Shown here in pieces: positions 12,094 to 25,089 of a DNA stretch of 64,000 nucleotides. This DNA is from Gorsachius magnificus (taxonomy: Eukaryota > Chordata > Aves > Pelecaniformes > Ardeidae): assembly GCA_034008185.1 (NCBI GenBank), contig CM067082.1, positions 83,513,684 through 83,577,683 on the forward strand, written 5' to 3'. The notes below the pieces were generated by a model that made no database searches, was not told where the DNA came from, and saw only the letters and a program-made list of their open reading frames with translations. How positions within the stretch are numbered: position 1 is the first letter of the stretch; every line of letters starts with the position of its first letter. The translations under genes and the position numbers were made by a program.

Positions 12094-13832
12094 GTTTGGT
12101 TTTAATTTGGCTGTAGTTACCTAATATGGCCCAATCACATTAATGTGAAAATTCAAAAGAACCATGTGAAACACAGTTTTAGATTTGAACTCCAATTGCT
12201 TTGGTACAGCCTTAAAAGTTACAGCAAAAGCTTAAATAATTAATTTTTTTGATTAGGTTTTACTTCAATAAAAAAAAGTTGACTTGCTGCAGGTAGAGTA
12301 CCAGTCTAACATTGGTCTACTCAATGTTTCAAATTGCAATGAATCAAATGCTCGTGACAAAAGGTAACCTAAAAGGTCGACTCAAAAGATGACTCCTTGA
12401 AGGCTAACAGTGGGAGTGTCTCAAATGGTACAATATATATCACCAAGAGCTCAGAGAATCTGTTTAGGTTCAGCTGGCAAGCTGGATTATTAAGTGCCTC
12501 TTTGAAGTTTGGGGGTAAGTATTTCTCCAAGTAAAATATAATATCTAATTTGTCTTCTTTAATATGGCAAAAAAGTGATATTATGTTTAAGAACATTAAG
12601 GTAAGTCTAAGACAGATATGTAGAAACACAGCATATACGGTAATTTAACCTTGCCTTGTCAATATATCTTATACTGTTTAACTGTCAAATACTTCTAGGT
12701 GTGAAAAATATGAGTGTTTGCACAACATAGCTTTCAGTAGAAATACCTCTTTTTTGTTGAAAATCTGGTGTCACATTAAAACTGTTCTTTTAGAATTTTA
12801 ATAATTATTTTCTCAGTCTCACTCTCTGGACAGCACAGGTGAGGTACAGCATGACGATTCACAGAGTCTGTGGTTCCACAGTCATTAGCACCAGATGCCT
12901 CTCAAGTCACTTAATCAACCACCCCTGCTCCAAACTATGGATATGCTGCTATTCCTCCAACTTTAACTGTTTTAGAGATACAAGAACAGTATGAAGCTTC
13001 CTTGGTCTCAGATTCAAAAGAGAGAATGGCTGCGGGTTTCAATGAATATCCTTAACGTGTCACATTCGTTTGCATGTACAGGACTTGTACCTGACTGAAT
13101 GAATGCAGCTCTATGCTCTTTCAAGCTGTACTGCTAAAACCTGTATTTATGATATATATGCTTGTGCTTTTTCTCAGCAAAAAAAGCATCAGCAGAGATT
13201 AAGTGTCCAAAATGGGACTACAGGAAAGAACCCCCCTAAATCTATAGTTCAACACCTAAGCAATGGGCTGGGTTTACAGAGCAACTTAACTCCCATTATT
13301 CCTATAAACTATGGGAAAGCCACCACCAAATTTGTGCCTGGTTGTACTAAGCAGCAGTAAGACGTACACTAAGAGTATAGTGAGTTGACTACACTTAATT
13401 TAAAGATCCAGAGCATGGTCCAGAGCAGCCACAGAAGAAATGAAGTATGAACTTTGCATTGTCTCAAACATCACTCAGAGTCCTCTGGATGGCCATAGGG
13501 AAACTCATCCATACAGTGTTGTATTTATCATACTGAAGCATGGATGAAACTATCTATTTCCTAAAAGGCAAGTACAAGATACTATCCTGATGATAAGTTA
13601 GTATCTTGCTAAAAGAAAATAAACATGCATTCAGAGATAAATGGGTCAGGAGTTACAATATTTCTAATGATCACAGAATTTGTAGGCTTCACATCATTCT
13701 TTGGTTCAGCATCACAAAAACAGCAATGAACTGGCAGTTTCTGGGCTATTGACAGTACCTTTTAAAACAAGTTCTACATATCACCACTAGACAGTCATAT
13801 TTCTGTTTGCTTCAGACAACACCAATTTCACA

Positions 13833-16800
13833 ATGGGCTCCATCAGTGCAGCAAATGCAGAATTTTCTTTTGATGTATTCAAAGAGCTCAAAGTCCACCA
13901 TGCCAACGACAACATCTTCTATTCCCCCCTGAGCATCATTGCAGCCTTGGCCATGGTTTATCTGGGAGCAAGAGGTAACACTGAGTATCAGATGGAGAAG
14001 GTAAGTTACATAAATGCATACAAACTCCTTTTGATCCTGTTCAACACAGCAACAGATTATCCATTTACATCTTTGGGACTTTCTCCAGTTGAGGAGGGAA
14101 AGTCACATAGTCACATTTGGCACTGGATTCAAGCCAGCCTAGAAAAAGAATGGCATTCCAAACCACAAGGTTTGGATCTGGAGCTAAGCTTTCACTTACC
14201 ATTGCTTTTCACCATGAAGGGCAAATATGACCTTTGGTTTCCATTAAGAAAGAGCTGTCTTGAAGAATGGTTAAGACAGGTCTCTTGCTTCAGCTTATAT
14301 TATCTCACAGACCTGATTCCTTTCAGATGGAAAGGACAATTTGTAACATACAAATGATGAAACATTCAGAAAACAAGAGTCACAGTTAAAAATACAATAC
14401 AGTAAGGTTGTAGCTGGTTTATAAACTGAATATCATTAACTGGAAAAGAAGGTATTTAAGCTGAGGATCTTAGTCACAAATTTTCAATGTGGCACATGCA
14501 GTAAAAAAACTGATTTAAAGCTCACATAAAACTTCTCAGATCATCTCTGTGCTAATCAGACCTGGTTAGTCCAAATCTATAGTTTCAACACAAACATCGG
14601 TGGCTCTCAGTGGCCTTCGTGCACTTAATTTCTTCTATTGCTACTTTCAATTGCAGGTTCTTCACTTTGACAAAATTGCAGGACTTGGAGGAACTATTCA
14701 GACCAAGGTACAGAAATCTAAGGTACATTTACTTCTCTTTCACATTTTTCTCCTGAGAGTAGACTGTTCTGCCTGTGCTTCAAGTAGGTTCAACACCTTC
14801 TCAAACCTTTGCCAATGCTCTTAATTTAAGAGATGTAAGTTAAAAAAACCCCAACACAACCCCCCAAAAACCCAAAAAAGAAAAAGAAGATGGGCTGCAC
14901 ATGTTGCACCAGAACAAGTGACAGGACAGGATAGGATGCTTTGGACACAAGGCTACCTTCTTGTGTAGATGAGCATCTGCATACCTGCAAGTACTGCTGT
15001 GGGACAGCAGTTGAAATGGGCTCAGCACCTGGAGCCAGGGTAGAGCAGTCAGGGTTGCAGCTGAGACTCCAAAGCAGGGCAGGAAGATGCTTCGGCAGAA
15101 AAGAGCCCAGAAGTCTCAAAGGATAAAAAGTAAAGACACTCTTCCAAAAGGGACTTTTCCAGCCTCCAATTCCCACTGTTGCCCCAAGAGCCCCATGAGG
15201 GCTCCCAGTACCTTGATACCACCTGTGTGCTTTCCTCTGTGTTAGTCTGCTGTAAAGATAACACAAGCTGTGCTCCCTGGCCTTTCCCCATCCACTTGGA
15301 ATCCGCAAGCACAAGGTGGGACTTGAAAAGAACAAAAATACTTTTTTTTTGTAAATAAAGAAAAATAAAGGTAGTAACAGGTAAAGCATTTAGTGTCTGG
15401 TTAAGCATTTAGAAAGGAGCAGTTCAACACAATTCTCCTTATAAAATGAAGTCCCAGCCACTGTTTATCATTGTGCATTTTTCTTACATGATCTTAGCCT
15501 GTGTCACCTAGAACCCTATTCCTGGGGCATTAGACAGCTGATCCATTTTTTCACTATATTATAAGGCTTCCTGACTCCCTTGTCATCTAGCAGTCTTCTC
15601 CCATCTGCAGCTTCAGCAGAAAGCTGCCATGAAAATGCAGGCAGAAGCTGGGAACTAGAGGCTCTATATCTATGACAACTCACCAATCGCAATCATTGAC
15701 ACCTGAATTTTTCTTTTGTCACCTCACTCCTGAGCCATATGGTTTCAGATTCATCACTGAGGTTTTCTGCTTGTTGTCACCTAGAATGAGTGTCATCATA
15801 GGCATGAGTCAATTGTGCATCATTAGTTGTTTATATTGAACATCCCATCTTCCACGGAGCTTTTCCGCTGTAGTACATGTTCATTCGCAAATGTCCAAAC
15901 ATTGTGTGTTTTCCCATGTTATTTGTACCTTATAAATAATTCTTTTCCTAGTAAAATAAGCTAACAGCTATACCTTTTTATCTTCTTATCACCAACTCAG
16001 TGTGGCAAGTCTGTGAATATCCACATACTGTTTAAAGAACTTCTCTCTGATATCACCGCACCAAAAGCCAATTATTCGCTCCACATTGCCAACAGACTCT
16101 ATGCTGAAAAGACATGTCCAATCCTACCGGTGAGTTGCACATTAGAGTGATTTCTTGCTAAACCCTGTATAAACCTGTAATCCAGACCAGCTGGCCAGAT
16201 CAGGTGATCAGTTAATCCAGTGGTCCCCACTGGTGTGGACTTCCATGGCTTTTGTCTTTGCCACAGCCCTGACAAACAGCCCGAATGGAAAGCAATTCCA
16301 GGCAAAAACGATGGCCCTATTAAAAAATGAACGGAGTAATAAACAAAACTCTTTGGTAATGTAATTCCCCCCTCCCTGTTTGCTCCCCCAAAGCCTTTTG
16401 ATTTTAATAGTTTTTTTTTGTTTTTTTTCAGGAAATAATTTGACTTCAGCAACATTCCTTCACTTGAAAACCTTGCCTCAAAAAGTACTTTTGAAAGTGT
16501 CAAAATCTTTCATTTGACATTTTCAAAACAAAACGTGCAAATATTCTAAATCAAAGAAATTTATTATCTTTAAAAATATGGAAAAATACTTTTTTTTAAA
16601 AAAAGGAGTGGGCATAATGATGATAAAACACTCTAAAATGAACCCAAACCAGTGGTTTTGTATCAGGATTTCTTCAAGAAAATATTTAAACATTTCTAAT
16701 ATATACTCTTAACTGGTCAAGTAATAAAAATGTCAGATCTGAAAATGTCATGGATCAGAATAATTTTTCTGGCCAAGTTTATCAGGTTCCAGGAAGTAAG

Positions 16801-19800
16801 CAATGAGAACAGCCTAACCATGGCACCGCTATAAAGATCCTTTTAACCACATTTTATTTCACTTTCATATTGTTTTAAAAATAATTGGTGGCTACAATTG
16901 CTGTCTTTACAGATCTACTTAAAATGTGTGAAGAAACTGTACAGAGCAGGTCTGGAAACGGTCAACTTCAAAACAGCATCAGATCAAGCCAGACAGCTCA
17001 TTAATTCCTGGGTGGAAAATCAGACAAATGGTAAGGCCAGACAAGATTTTGAAATATACTTCCCTCTCACAACTGCATTTGAACAACTTCTGGAAGGACT
17101 AAATATTAGAGGAGAAATTTCCTCTTCCCATCCCCATTAGTGGATATTTCCTGTGGAAAGGGATGACTCTATTGCACCTGTGTGGCAATGACAGTGTGTT
17201 TTAAACATATCTGGCAAAGGTAGAAGTGCCAGGATATGCACACTTTATATACGCACTTTTTGTGTCTGGAGAGCTTAACTCATGCAAGGTTAGTCCCAGC
17301 TTCTCTAGAATATTGGCATAATTTTATGAGGATGTGCTGGATGGGTGGGCTTCCAGGGGAGAAAGCAATGCATGCACTAGGCTGATGGTGGGAAAGGAAT
17401 GATTCAGGAGCTTGTGTACATTTATGGTGCTGAGGTGGGAGGAAAAACAAGACTGAAGTGTGAGAAAGAAGCTCAGTGAGAAACAGAAAATCTATACCAC
17501 TGCTTCCCTCTCCTGTTCATTCTTTTCTATAAAAATCTTTTTCCAAGCACTGGTTAGAAATGTTCCTGGGAAGGAAACCGTTCTTGACCCTACCTGTCTT
17601 CTTGCAGAAATGTCTGGCCAGGTGCCAGTTGTTCTGTATTAAATCATCCTCATGAACCTGAATTCCACATGCAGACCTTTGAAGAGCAGGAAGTCAAGTC
17701 AAGCAGCAGCATTTCGATTGACCTCTAAAACGCAAGACTACTGCTATGAAACTTATTGCTCTCTGCCCTGCTTCTTCCTTAAAGGACAGATCCAAGATTT
17801 GCTCGAACCAAGCTCTGTGGATCTTGATACTGTGCTGGTCCTTGTGAATGCCATTTACTTCAAAGGGATATGGAAGAAGGCATTTAAAGAAGATGACACT
17901 CGAGAATTTCCCTTCAGTGTGACAAAGGTAGGGGGGCACAGACACAGCTTCTGGCCAGGAGGCCAGGGTCTTGGCTTGCACAGCCAGCAGGCTGGGTGTT
18001 ACACATACAACACTCTGTGGTCATTGGCTGGGTGATTTACCTGGGCCCCTCACTGTCAGGTTTGCAAGAGCTGTGTCTGACCAGAGCACGCCAGCAGGCA
18101 AGAAAGGAAAATGGAGACACAGCTATGCTTGAAGATCGAGTCCTGTCCCTTTCAAAGGGCTTGTACATTTGCCTGCCTAAAGAAAAAGTTGCTCCCTGGT
18201 CACATCCTCTCATGTTTCTGTTTTCACAGCAAGAAAGCAGACCTGTGCAAATGATGTGTCAGAACAGTACCTTCAAAGTGGCGGTGCTGGCTGAGGAGAA
18301 AATTAAAGTCCTGGAGCTTCCGTACGCCAGTGGGGAGCTGAGCATGTTGGTGCTGTTGCCTGATGACGTCTCTGGCCTGGAGCAGGTATGGCCCTGGCAG
18401 GGGAAGCAGAAGAGTTACCACGTCAGTGGGGCTCGGCTGCCGTCAGACCTTTTGCTGTCCATTTACATCCCAGCTGCCCACACCAAGGCTGTGGTGGGCA
18501 GGCAGGGGAGCACAGAAGCCTCCCAGGTGCTACCAGGTGCTCATGAAGAGATGGGCCTCTTAGGAGAGCCCTGGGCTCAGTCTAATAAAACAAAGGTAAA
18601 GGAGTGTAGCGTTGCTGTAGCCCTGAAGAATATGATGTATGTATGTGCAGATTTCTTTTTTCATTGAGATGTAATTTCACCCTCCCGTCCCATACAAACT
18701 ATTGAGGAAATGTTGCTAAAACTGATGAGAGTTAGTCATTCTCTGCAGGAATAACTAATGATATTTTTTAACAAAATCCTCACTAAATGTCATAAATGGG
18801 CTGCTTTCAAAAATTGCTCTGATTATGTCATCATGGAAAGAAAGTCAAAGTTAGATAAAGCATGTTCTTAATAAAATATTCTTGATTTTGAAATGGTGAA
18901 ACCAATAACGCCTCATCATGTAAGACTTCAGAGAGTCTTAAATATAGAGATAGAAAGGAAATGCATGGAATATTTTTGGATATTACACATCAGACAAAGA
19001 AAACAGAAGAGACTTTGGTCTAATGCGTTTAACACCAACACCACAAAGAATCCATGGATGTACAAGGAGAGAAAATGAGAACAGCATAGAAAGTAAAAGA
19101 AAACATCATAACATCATGTTGAGTTGGTCTTTGCCAGGATCATGGAAACTAGTAAAAAAATGGTTTTGTCCTTTAAAGAACAAAAAAAGAAAGAGAAAAG
19201 TAGGGCCAGTATGCAGTGAGGCAAGAATACAAATATAATGCACTGGCTGCAAAATTACATGAAACTTTTGTCTTGGTCTTGGAAGAAAATGAAGCTAAAC
19301 AACTGAGTGAATGCAGGATGCTAATTGCAAATAGGAAATAAAAATGGACAGATGCAAGGGAGAAACAAAACTTGAAACCTTAATTTGCTTCTGTCAGGTG
19401 GACTGGATTATCTGCATGCAGAATTTCTGAAAAAAGTAGTAAAAAAATAAGAATTCCAATGTCAATCATTTAAAATAAAGTTATCAAGGTGTTATCAAAT
19501 TACCTATCTGTACTCAGGAAAGGGAAAAAGTGATGTAGGCTGCATTATACAACCCATTATTCTTATTTCAGCAATTTTTTTGGAATTATGTTATAAACAA
19601 GAATTATTAAAGATGTAGAAGAGTTTTCACTTATTAGGTACTACCAACTTGCAATCTCTTTTACAAGCTGACTAATTTGCTAGCCTGTTCGGTTGTGCCT
19701 TATGAGACACAAGATTAGTTGAACAAAAGGGGATGTGTTAGGTAGGTAAGGAACTGAATAAAAGGACAGTGACACAGGCAGCACTGGAGAGGAAAATAAT

Positions 19801-20343
19801 AAACTACCAGAAGGGTGTTGATGGGATGCACTTCAGGAACCATTCTGGTTTGTTTTCTTTATGATAGCCTTGATTAAAATGAATGGTAGGAAGAAGTTGT
19901 ATTCGCATCACAGGCATTTAATTCCCTGCACCTCTTTGCAGCTTGAGAACAAAATCAGCTTTGAAAAACTTACAGAATGGACCAGTCCCAATGTGATGGA
20001 AAAGAAGAGAGTGAAAGTGTACCTCCCGCGCATGAAGATTGAGGAAAAATTTAACCTCACATCTGTCTTAATGGCCTTGGGTATGAGCGACCTGTTCAGT
20101 CCTTCAGCCAATCTGTCTGGCATCTCTTCAGCAGAGAGCCTGAAGTTATCTGAGGCCATCCATGAGGCGTACATGGAAGTCAATGAAGAAGGCACTGAGA
20201 TAGGAGGCTCAGCAGAGGTGATGGGAGACATCAAACATTCCTCTGAGTCTGAAGAGTTTAGGGCTGACCACCCTTTCCTTTTCTTGATCAAGCACAATCC
20301 AACAAACAGCATCCTCTTCTTTGGTAGATATTGTTCCCCCTAA
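13833..20343 (+). CDS. OVALX: Ovalbumin-related protein X, complete in seven coding exons
   Basis: Coding exons: 13833-14000, 14657-14707, 16001-16129, 16913-17030, 17785-17927, 18230-18385 and 19942-20343. They give 388 residues without internal stops. Exon 2 begins at 13816 after TTGCTTCAG, with the ATG in ACAATGGGC. It matches chicken OVALX as I know it, for example CGKSVNIH in exon 4 and IYLKCVKKLYRAGLETVNF in exon 5. Cys74 and Cys121, the ovalbumin disulfide pair, are kept. The Cys near residue 12 of ovalbumin is Ser. Possible N-glycosylation sites are QNST (N215) and FNLT (N293). The hinge is GTEIGGS and the loop reads GDIK-HSS, two residues longer than ovalbumin. The poor hinge suggests it does not inhibit proteases. 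Chicken OVALX is an egg-white protein reported to bind heparin. Exons 7 and 8 are nearly identical to OVALY, probably through conversion. Confidence 0.93.
14881..15122 (+). repeat. Intron 3 segment shared by OVALX and OVALY
   Basis: This part of OVALX intron 3 aligns with about 32851-33090 in OVALY intron 3. Shared words include TTGCACCAGAACAA, CCTGGAGCCAGGGTA and ACTCCAAAGCAGGGCAGGAA. It is residual homology from gene duplication. I do not see it in OVAL intron 3. Confidence 0.65.
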
Positions 20344-21583
20344 GGAGAAAAAGATGTGGAAATAATGCTTGCCTTCCCCCCAGAAACAGACCCCTTTTCC
20401 ATAACATTGTAGCGTAATCTCATCTCTTCAGTATTTTCTCCAAGTGGAAATCCTAATCTAAGAAATGCCCATTTGGGAAGTTTCCATAGCAAAGACATAC
20501 TTGCAGGTGAGGAAACAGCAGCAAGCACGTTTACTCCTTTCCCTTCTCATACTGGTTTCAGGTTTGCTTGATCTGAGCAAAGACTGAGCCAACAAAGAAT
20601 AGAGGCACCCACCGTTCAGGAAGGGGCCAAGTGATTTTCACTTGAGGAACAAGTTGCAGGCATGACTCCAAGTCTTTGGGAGTCCATTACATAGAAAGCC
20701 ACGGGCTGTGCTCATCCCATTTCCTGGTAACATCCTGCTGACAAATCCATGTTGTTCCTGAAACATGGGCTTTGAGATCTCCAGTCTGGAGGAGATGCTT
20801 GTGGACAAGATTCTGCTATGCAGGTTCTTGACTGGTGCCTATGTAAATTTTAGCTTTTTTCCTTAGCTGTTTGGAAATGGTATACATGTCCATTATCACC
20901 AGAGTTGTCCTCTCGCCATTATTTCCTCACCTAGTTCTGAATTTCTTGCAGAGGTTCTCCAAAGTCATGGAGAGTCTCCCTTCCACTTCAGAGATCACAA
21001 AGAGATCTAACTTTGTGCAGATGCAGTTATGCCTTCTCAGAGAGTATAGATTCAAAGCCTGAGGACATGGGTATCTGGATGATCCAGATAATCCAGAACT
21101 CAGTGAGAACCACCAGGCAAAAGCTGTCTGAATTCTTGTTTAAAACATTGGATGACACTTCAAATTTGAGAAAATTTTGATTTTTATGAAAAATCCTGCA
21201 AGTGGTGTTAAAGAATATGATACTTCCATGGGAGTTTTGTGATAAAACACAGCTTTCAAAAGAATCCCTGTGGCTGTTGAGCTTGCTTAGCAAGTAAACT
21301 TCAATTAGTCCCTGGAAAATCCTCAGGTGAAGTTCAAAACTCAAATACATTATTATTCCATTAATGCAGCTGGGCTTCTTTGTTCCTATGATAGTTCAAG
21401 GCTACATCTCTTATTTTTAAGAAATATGTGAGAATCCTAATATTCTCTGTCTTTTTCTTCCTGTGTCCATTGCCATTTGCAAATATGGATCTATTGGCTC
21501 ATTACTATGTCCTGTTTTCAGTCTAGTCCTACATTATTGGTTTTGATGTGTACAATTGATTTTTTTTTTTTTTGGTTAACATT

Positions 21584-21589
21584 AATAAA
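21584..21589 (+). promoter_or_regulatory. Probable polyadenylation signal of OVALX
   Basis: AATAAA about 1.24 kb after the stop. The 3' flank from 20344 aligns with the OVALY 3'UTR at first closely and then loosely, but is some 500 bases longer. Confidence 0.55.
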
Positions 21590-21619
21590 AGAAAATCACA
21601 AATGCTTTTCATGAGAATT

Positions 21620-23519
21620 ATATTAATTTTCTGGACCACAAACCCTTAAAAATATTATTACATTGGTAACTGTTGTGAATAAAATCGGATTTAGTAAAAA
21701 CCCCTGGGTTTAGAATGAATAAAGCATGTAGATATGAAGCTTTGTAGGCATTTATGAAATGCATAAATGCACACATCTAGAGTTTGATTCATCTCTGTAT
21801 TACAAATTACCAAGAAATAGACCAATGGAATACTAATTTATTCTTATGTATTTTTCAATACAATTCCAATGGGTATTAAAGACGCACTGACAATTAGTCT
21901 GGTAAATATTTCAAGGAACAACTATTCCAGCAGCTCTGCCTTTTAGATGATGAAGTCATCTGAAAATCATATAACTTGAAAAGCATAAGAAAGAATAAGT
22001 AGATCAACAACTGTTAGGCAAAGCATTTCCCCGTTGAGAGTCTTGAGAGGAGGAACTCTGTCATTAATATAGGCTATTTCCACATTAGCACATAGTGTGG
22101 CATGATAAAAGTGGATCTGTAGGGGAAAGCAGCTGGTGCTATAGGTCTGACATCCACATTATTTTGATATCATCAGGATATTTGTGATACAGACTCAGCT
22201 GTTTTTCAGTGGTAAACCCAGCTATTTTACCAAGTAAACTTTAATTTTTGTTCTTTAGAAATGAAAACAGTGGTATGAACAGTTCCAAGAGATGCACAAT
22301 TTCAACATCTCAAGGTTTATCATAAGAAGTTTATTCACCTTTTGCATCTCTTGTAGCCAGAAGCAGTTGATCTGTTAAATTTAAAAGCCTGTACACTTAA
22401 ACAATAAGAAGACTTGAAAAGGGTTACATTTGTGAACTAGCCTTCCTATGATTATTAAACTGGAAAGTGCTTAAAGTACAAAGATATGCCTCAGTGACCA
22501 ATGTTGTTTCCTGAACGACAACAAAGGTCAAAATGAAGGAATGGGAACAAAGCAAAGGAGCCATGAGGCTTACAAGCAAGTACAAAACTTCCCCTTTCTC
22601 AAAAGAGAAAACAGGAAGCAGCAAAAAGTGAAAATTCAGCAATACTGGACCAAACCTTCAACAAAGTACCAATGGCTAGGACTTGGGCCTGGCCAGCGCA
22701 GACCAGCTAGGAGCCACAACATTTAAAGGGCAGTGGAAAAGTATTTCCCGTGAAGCAGGCGGCAGACACAGCCGGTGGCATGACGAATGCCTGCTGTGAC
22801 CTCTGAGCTCTCCAACACCCTGGGGAGATCTGGGAGAAGCAACCCTTCCTGCACCCCAGAGAGACAGGGTCTGTGGTTCAGCCTCTCTGTGCTCTCACCC
22901 ATGTAAGCATGCAGTAGAAAGGTGCAGGTGCTCCAGGAACACGGCTGCACCCTGTGCTTTGCCTGAGCACCTCTGCACTTTTACATGGCAGGTTTCATGG
23001 TTCTGATTCTTGTGTCAACAGGCAGATGAGCATATATGCTTTAAAAAAAGGCCAAATTTTTAACAGTATTAAAATGCTCCAAAAGGTTTTATTGGAAAAA
23101 AGATTAAAAACTAAATAAACCTTGAATACCTCCTTGTTGCCACTGGTATTTTTGTTGTAGCCTTCCAAAGGTTTCTGGCATTTTTGTCATCTGAAGAATT
23201 GAGACCCTGTTTCTCTGAGATACTGCTGTGCAGCATCAGACGGAAGGCTTGGCAGGTAACACATAAGGGGCAAGACAAAGTCTGAAACCTTCTGCACCTC
23301 TTGGTGCAACTAACACACCTCCAGAAAGCATAAAGAGAGGTCCAAGGACCTCCCAGTATGAGGCAACATTGCTCCCCGTACAACATGGGAAAAGTATTCC
23401 TCTGTGGGACTTGCCATACACTCCCATTCCGAGCACCTCATCTATACCACAGTACTTCCTTTACACATTAATGTGCAGTAACTCTGCTGTCTCCATCTCC
23501 CTTGAGATCTTCCTCTACA
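21620..23519. other. Intergenic DNA between OVALX and the CR1 pair
   Basis: AT-rich to about 22.5 kb, then of mixed composition. Open frames are short and overlapping, and I recognise no gene or element here. Confidence 0.5.
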
Positions 23520-23522
23520 TAA

Positions 23523-24999
23523 TTGGGACCTGATGAGATGCATCTCAGAGTCCTGAGGGAACTGGCTGATGTAGTTGCCGAGCCACTCTCCGTGATATTT
23601 GAAAAGTCATGGCAGTCAGGTGAAGTCCCCAGTGACTGGAAGAAGGGAAACATTGTGCCCATTTTCAAAAAGGGTAGAAAGGAAGACCCTGGGCACTACC
23701 GACCTGTCAGCCTCACCTCTGTGCCTGGGAAGATCACGGAACAGATCCTCCCAGAAGCTATGCTAAGGCACATGGAGGCCAGGGTGGTAATTCGAGATAG
23801 CCAGCATGGCTTCACCAAGTGCTGCCTGATGAACCTAGTGGCTTTCTATGATGGTATGACAACAACAGTGGACAAGGGAAAACCAACGGATGTCATCTAT
23901 CTGGACTATCTGCAAAGCCTTTGACATGGTCCCCCCCAACCTCCTTCTCTCTAAATTGGAGAGCTATGGATTTGATGGGTGGACTGTTTGGTGGATAAGG
24001 AACTGGCTGGATGGTCGCATCCAGAGGGTAGTGGTCAATGGCTCGATGTCCAGATGGACACCGAGTGGTGTCCCTCAGGGGTCCGTACTGGGCATTTGTT
24101 TATGTTATGTTTATGTTATGTTTATAAACATTATTAATATGTTTAATATATTAATCAATGACGTAGACAGTGATATCGAGTGCACCCTCAGCAGGTTTGC
24201 AGATGACACCAGGCTGAGTGGTGCAGCTGATATGCCAGAAGGACGGGATGTCATCCAAAGAGACCTGGACAAGCTGGAGAGGTGGGCCTGTGTGAACCTC
24301 ATGAGGTTCAACAAGGCCAAGTGCAAGGTCATGCACCTGGGTCGGGGTAACCCCCGGTATCAATACAGGCTGGGGGAAGAAAGGATCGAGAGCAGCCCTG
24401 CCGAGAGGGACTTGGGCGTGCTGGTGGATGAAAAGCTGGACATGAGCCGGCAATGTGCGCTGGCAGCCCAGAAGGCCAACCGTACCCTGGGCTGCAACGG
24501 GAGAAGCGTGGCCAGCAGGTCGAGGGAGGTGATTCTGCCCCTCTACTCTGCTCTGGTGAGACCTCACCTGGAGTACTGCATCCAGCTCTGGAGCCCTCAG
24601 CACAAGAAGGACATGGAACTGTTGGAGCGGGTCCAGAGGAGGGCTACAAAAATTATCTGGGGGCTGGAGCACCTCTCCTATGAGGACAGGCTGAGAGAGT
24701 TGGGCTTGTTCAGCCTGGAGGAGAGAAGGCTGCAGGGAGACCTGATAGCGGCCTTTCAGTACCTAAAGGGGGCCTATAGGGAAGACGAGGACAATCTTTT
24801 TAGTAGGGCCAGCTGTGACAGAACAAGGGGTAATGGTTTTAAACTAAAACAGGGTAGGTTTAGACTGGCTGTAAGGAAGAAATTCTTTACAATGAGGGTG
24901 GTAAAACACTGGAATGGGTTGCCCAGAGAGGTAGTGGAGGCCCCATCCCTGGAAACATTCAAGACCAGGTTGGATGGGGCTCTGAGCAACCTGATCTAG
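23523..24999 (+). pseudogene. CR1 ORF2 (reverse transcriptase) remnant, frameshifted
   Basis: Two overlapping frames, 23523-23924 and 23890-24999, together cover the reverse-transcriptase and C-terminal regions of the CR1 ORF2 protein, which copies element RNA into DNA at the insertion site. Visible motifs are [35 protein letters not shown], the catalytic box as FADD, and the C-terminal [13 protein letters not shown] and [13 protein letters not shown] blocks. A single extra base near 23905-23912, within the segment before KAFD, breaks the frame. An AT-rich insertion near 24095-24140 adds about 13 residues directly after GSVLG while keeping the frame. The N-terminal endonuclease is missing, so the copy cannot be autonomous. 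It lies between OVALX and OVALY and has no role in the serpin genes that I can see. Confidence 0.9.
24099..24124 (+). repeat. Short TTTATGTTATG tandem repeat inside CR1
   Basis: Just over two copies of an 11-base AT-rich unit within the CR1 reverse-transcriptase reading frame. It is the core of the in-frame insertion described for ORF2. Confidence 0.85.
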
Positions 25000-25089
25000 T
25001 TAGCGGTGTTCCTGCTCACTGCAGGGGGGTTGGACTAGATGACCTCTAGGGGTCCCTTCCAACCCAAAACATTCTATGATTCTATGTAA

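Larger units (their letters stand above)
23520..25086 (+). mobile_element. 5'-truncated CR1 LINE with long reverse-transcriptase segment
   Basis: A CR1 copy on the + strand covering much of ORF2 and a complete 3' end with CTGCAGGGGGGTTGGACTAG and an ATTCTATG-type tail. The coding part is mostly open, which suggests a fairly recent insertion. Its 3' end meets the 3' end of an older CR1 in the opposite orientation at about 25090. Confidence 0.93.

Noticed and set aside
17652..18667. Long open frames running through OVALX exons 6 and 7 into introns
   Set aside because: Splice sites and comparison with OVAL and OVALY define the exons. The extensions are intronic.
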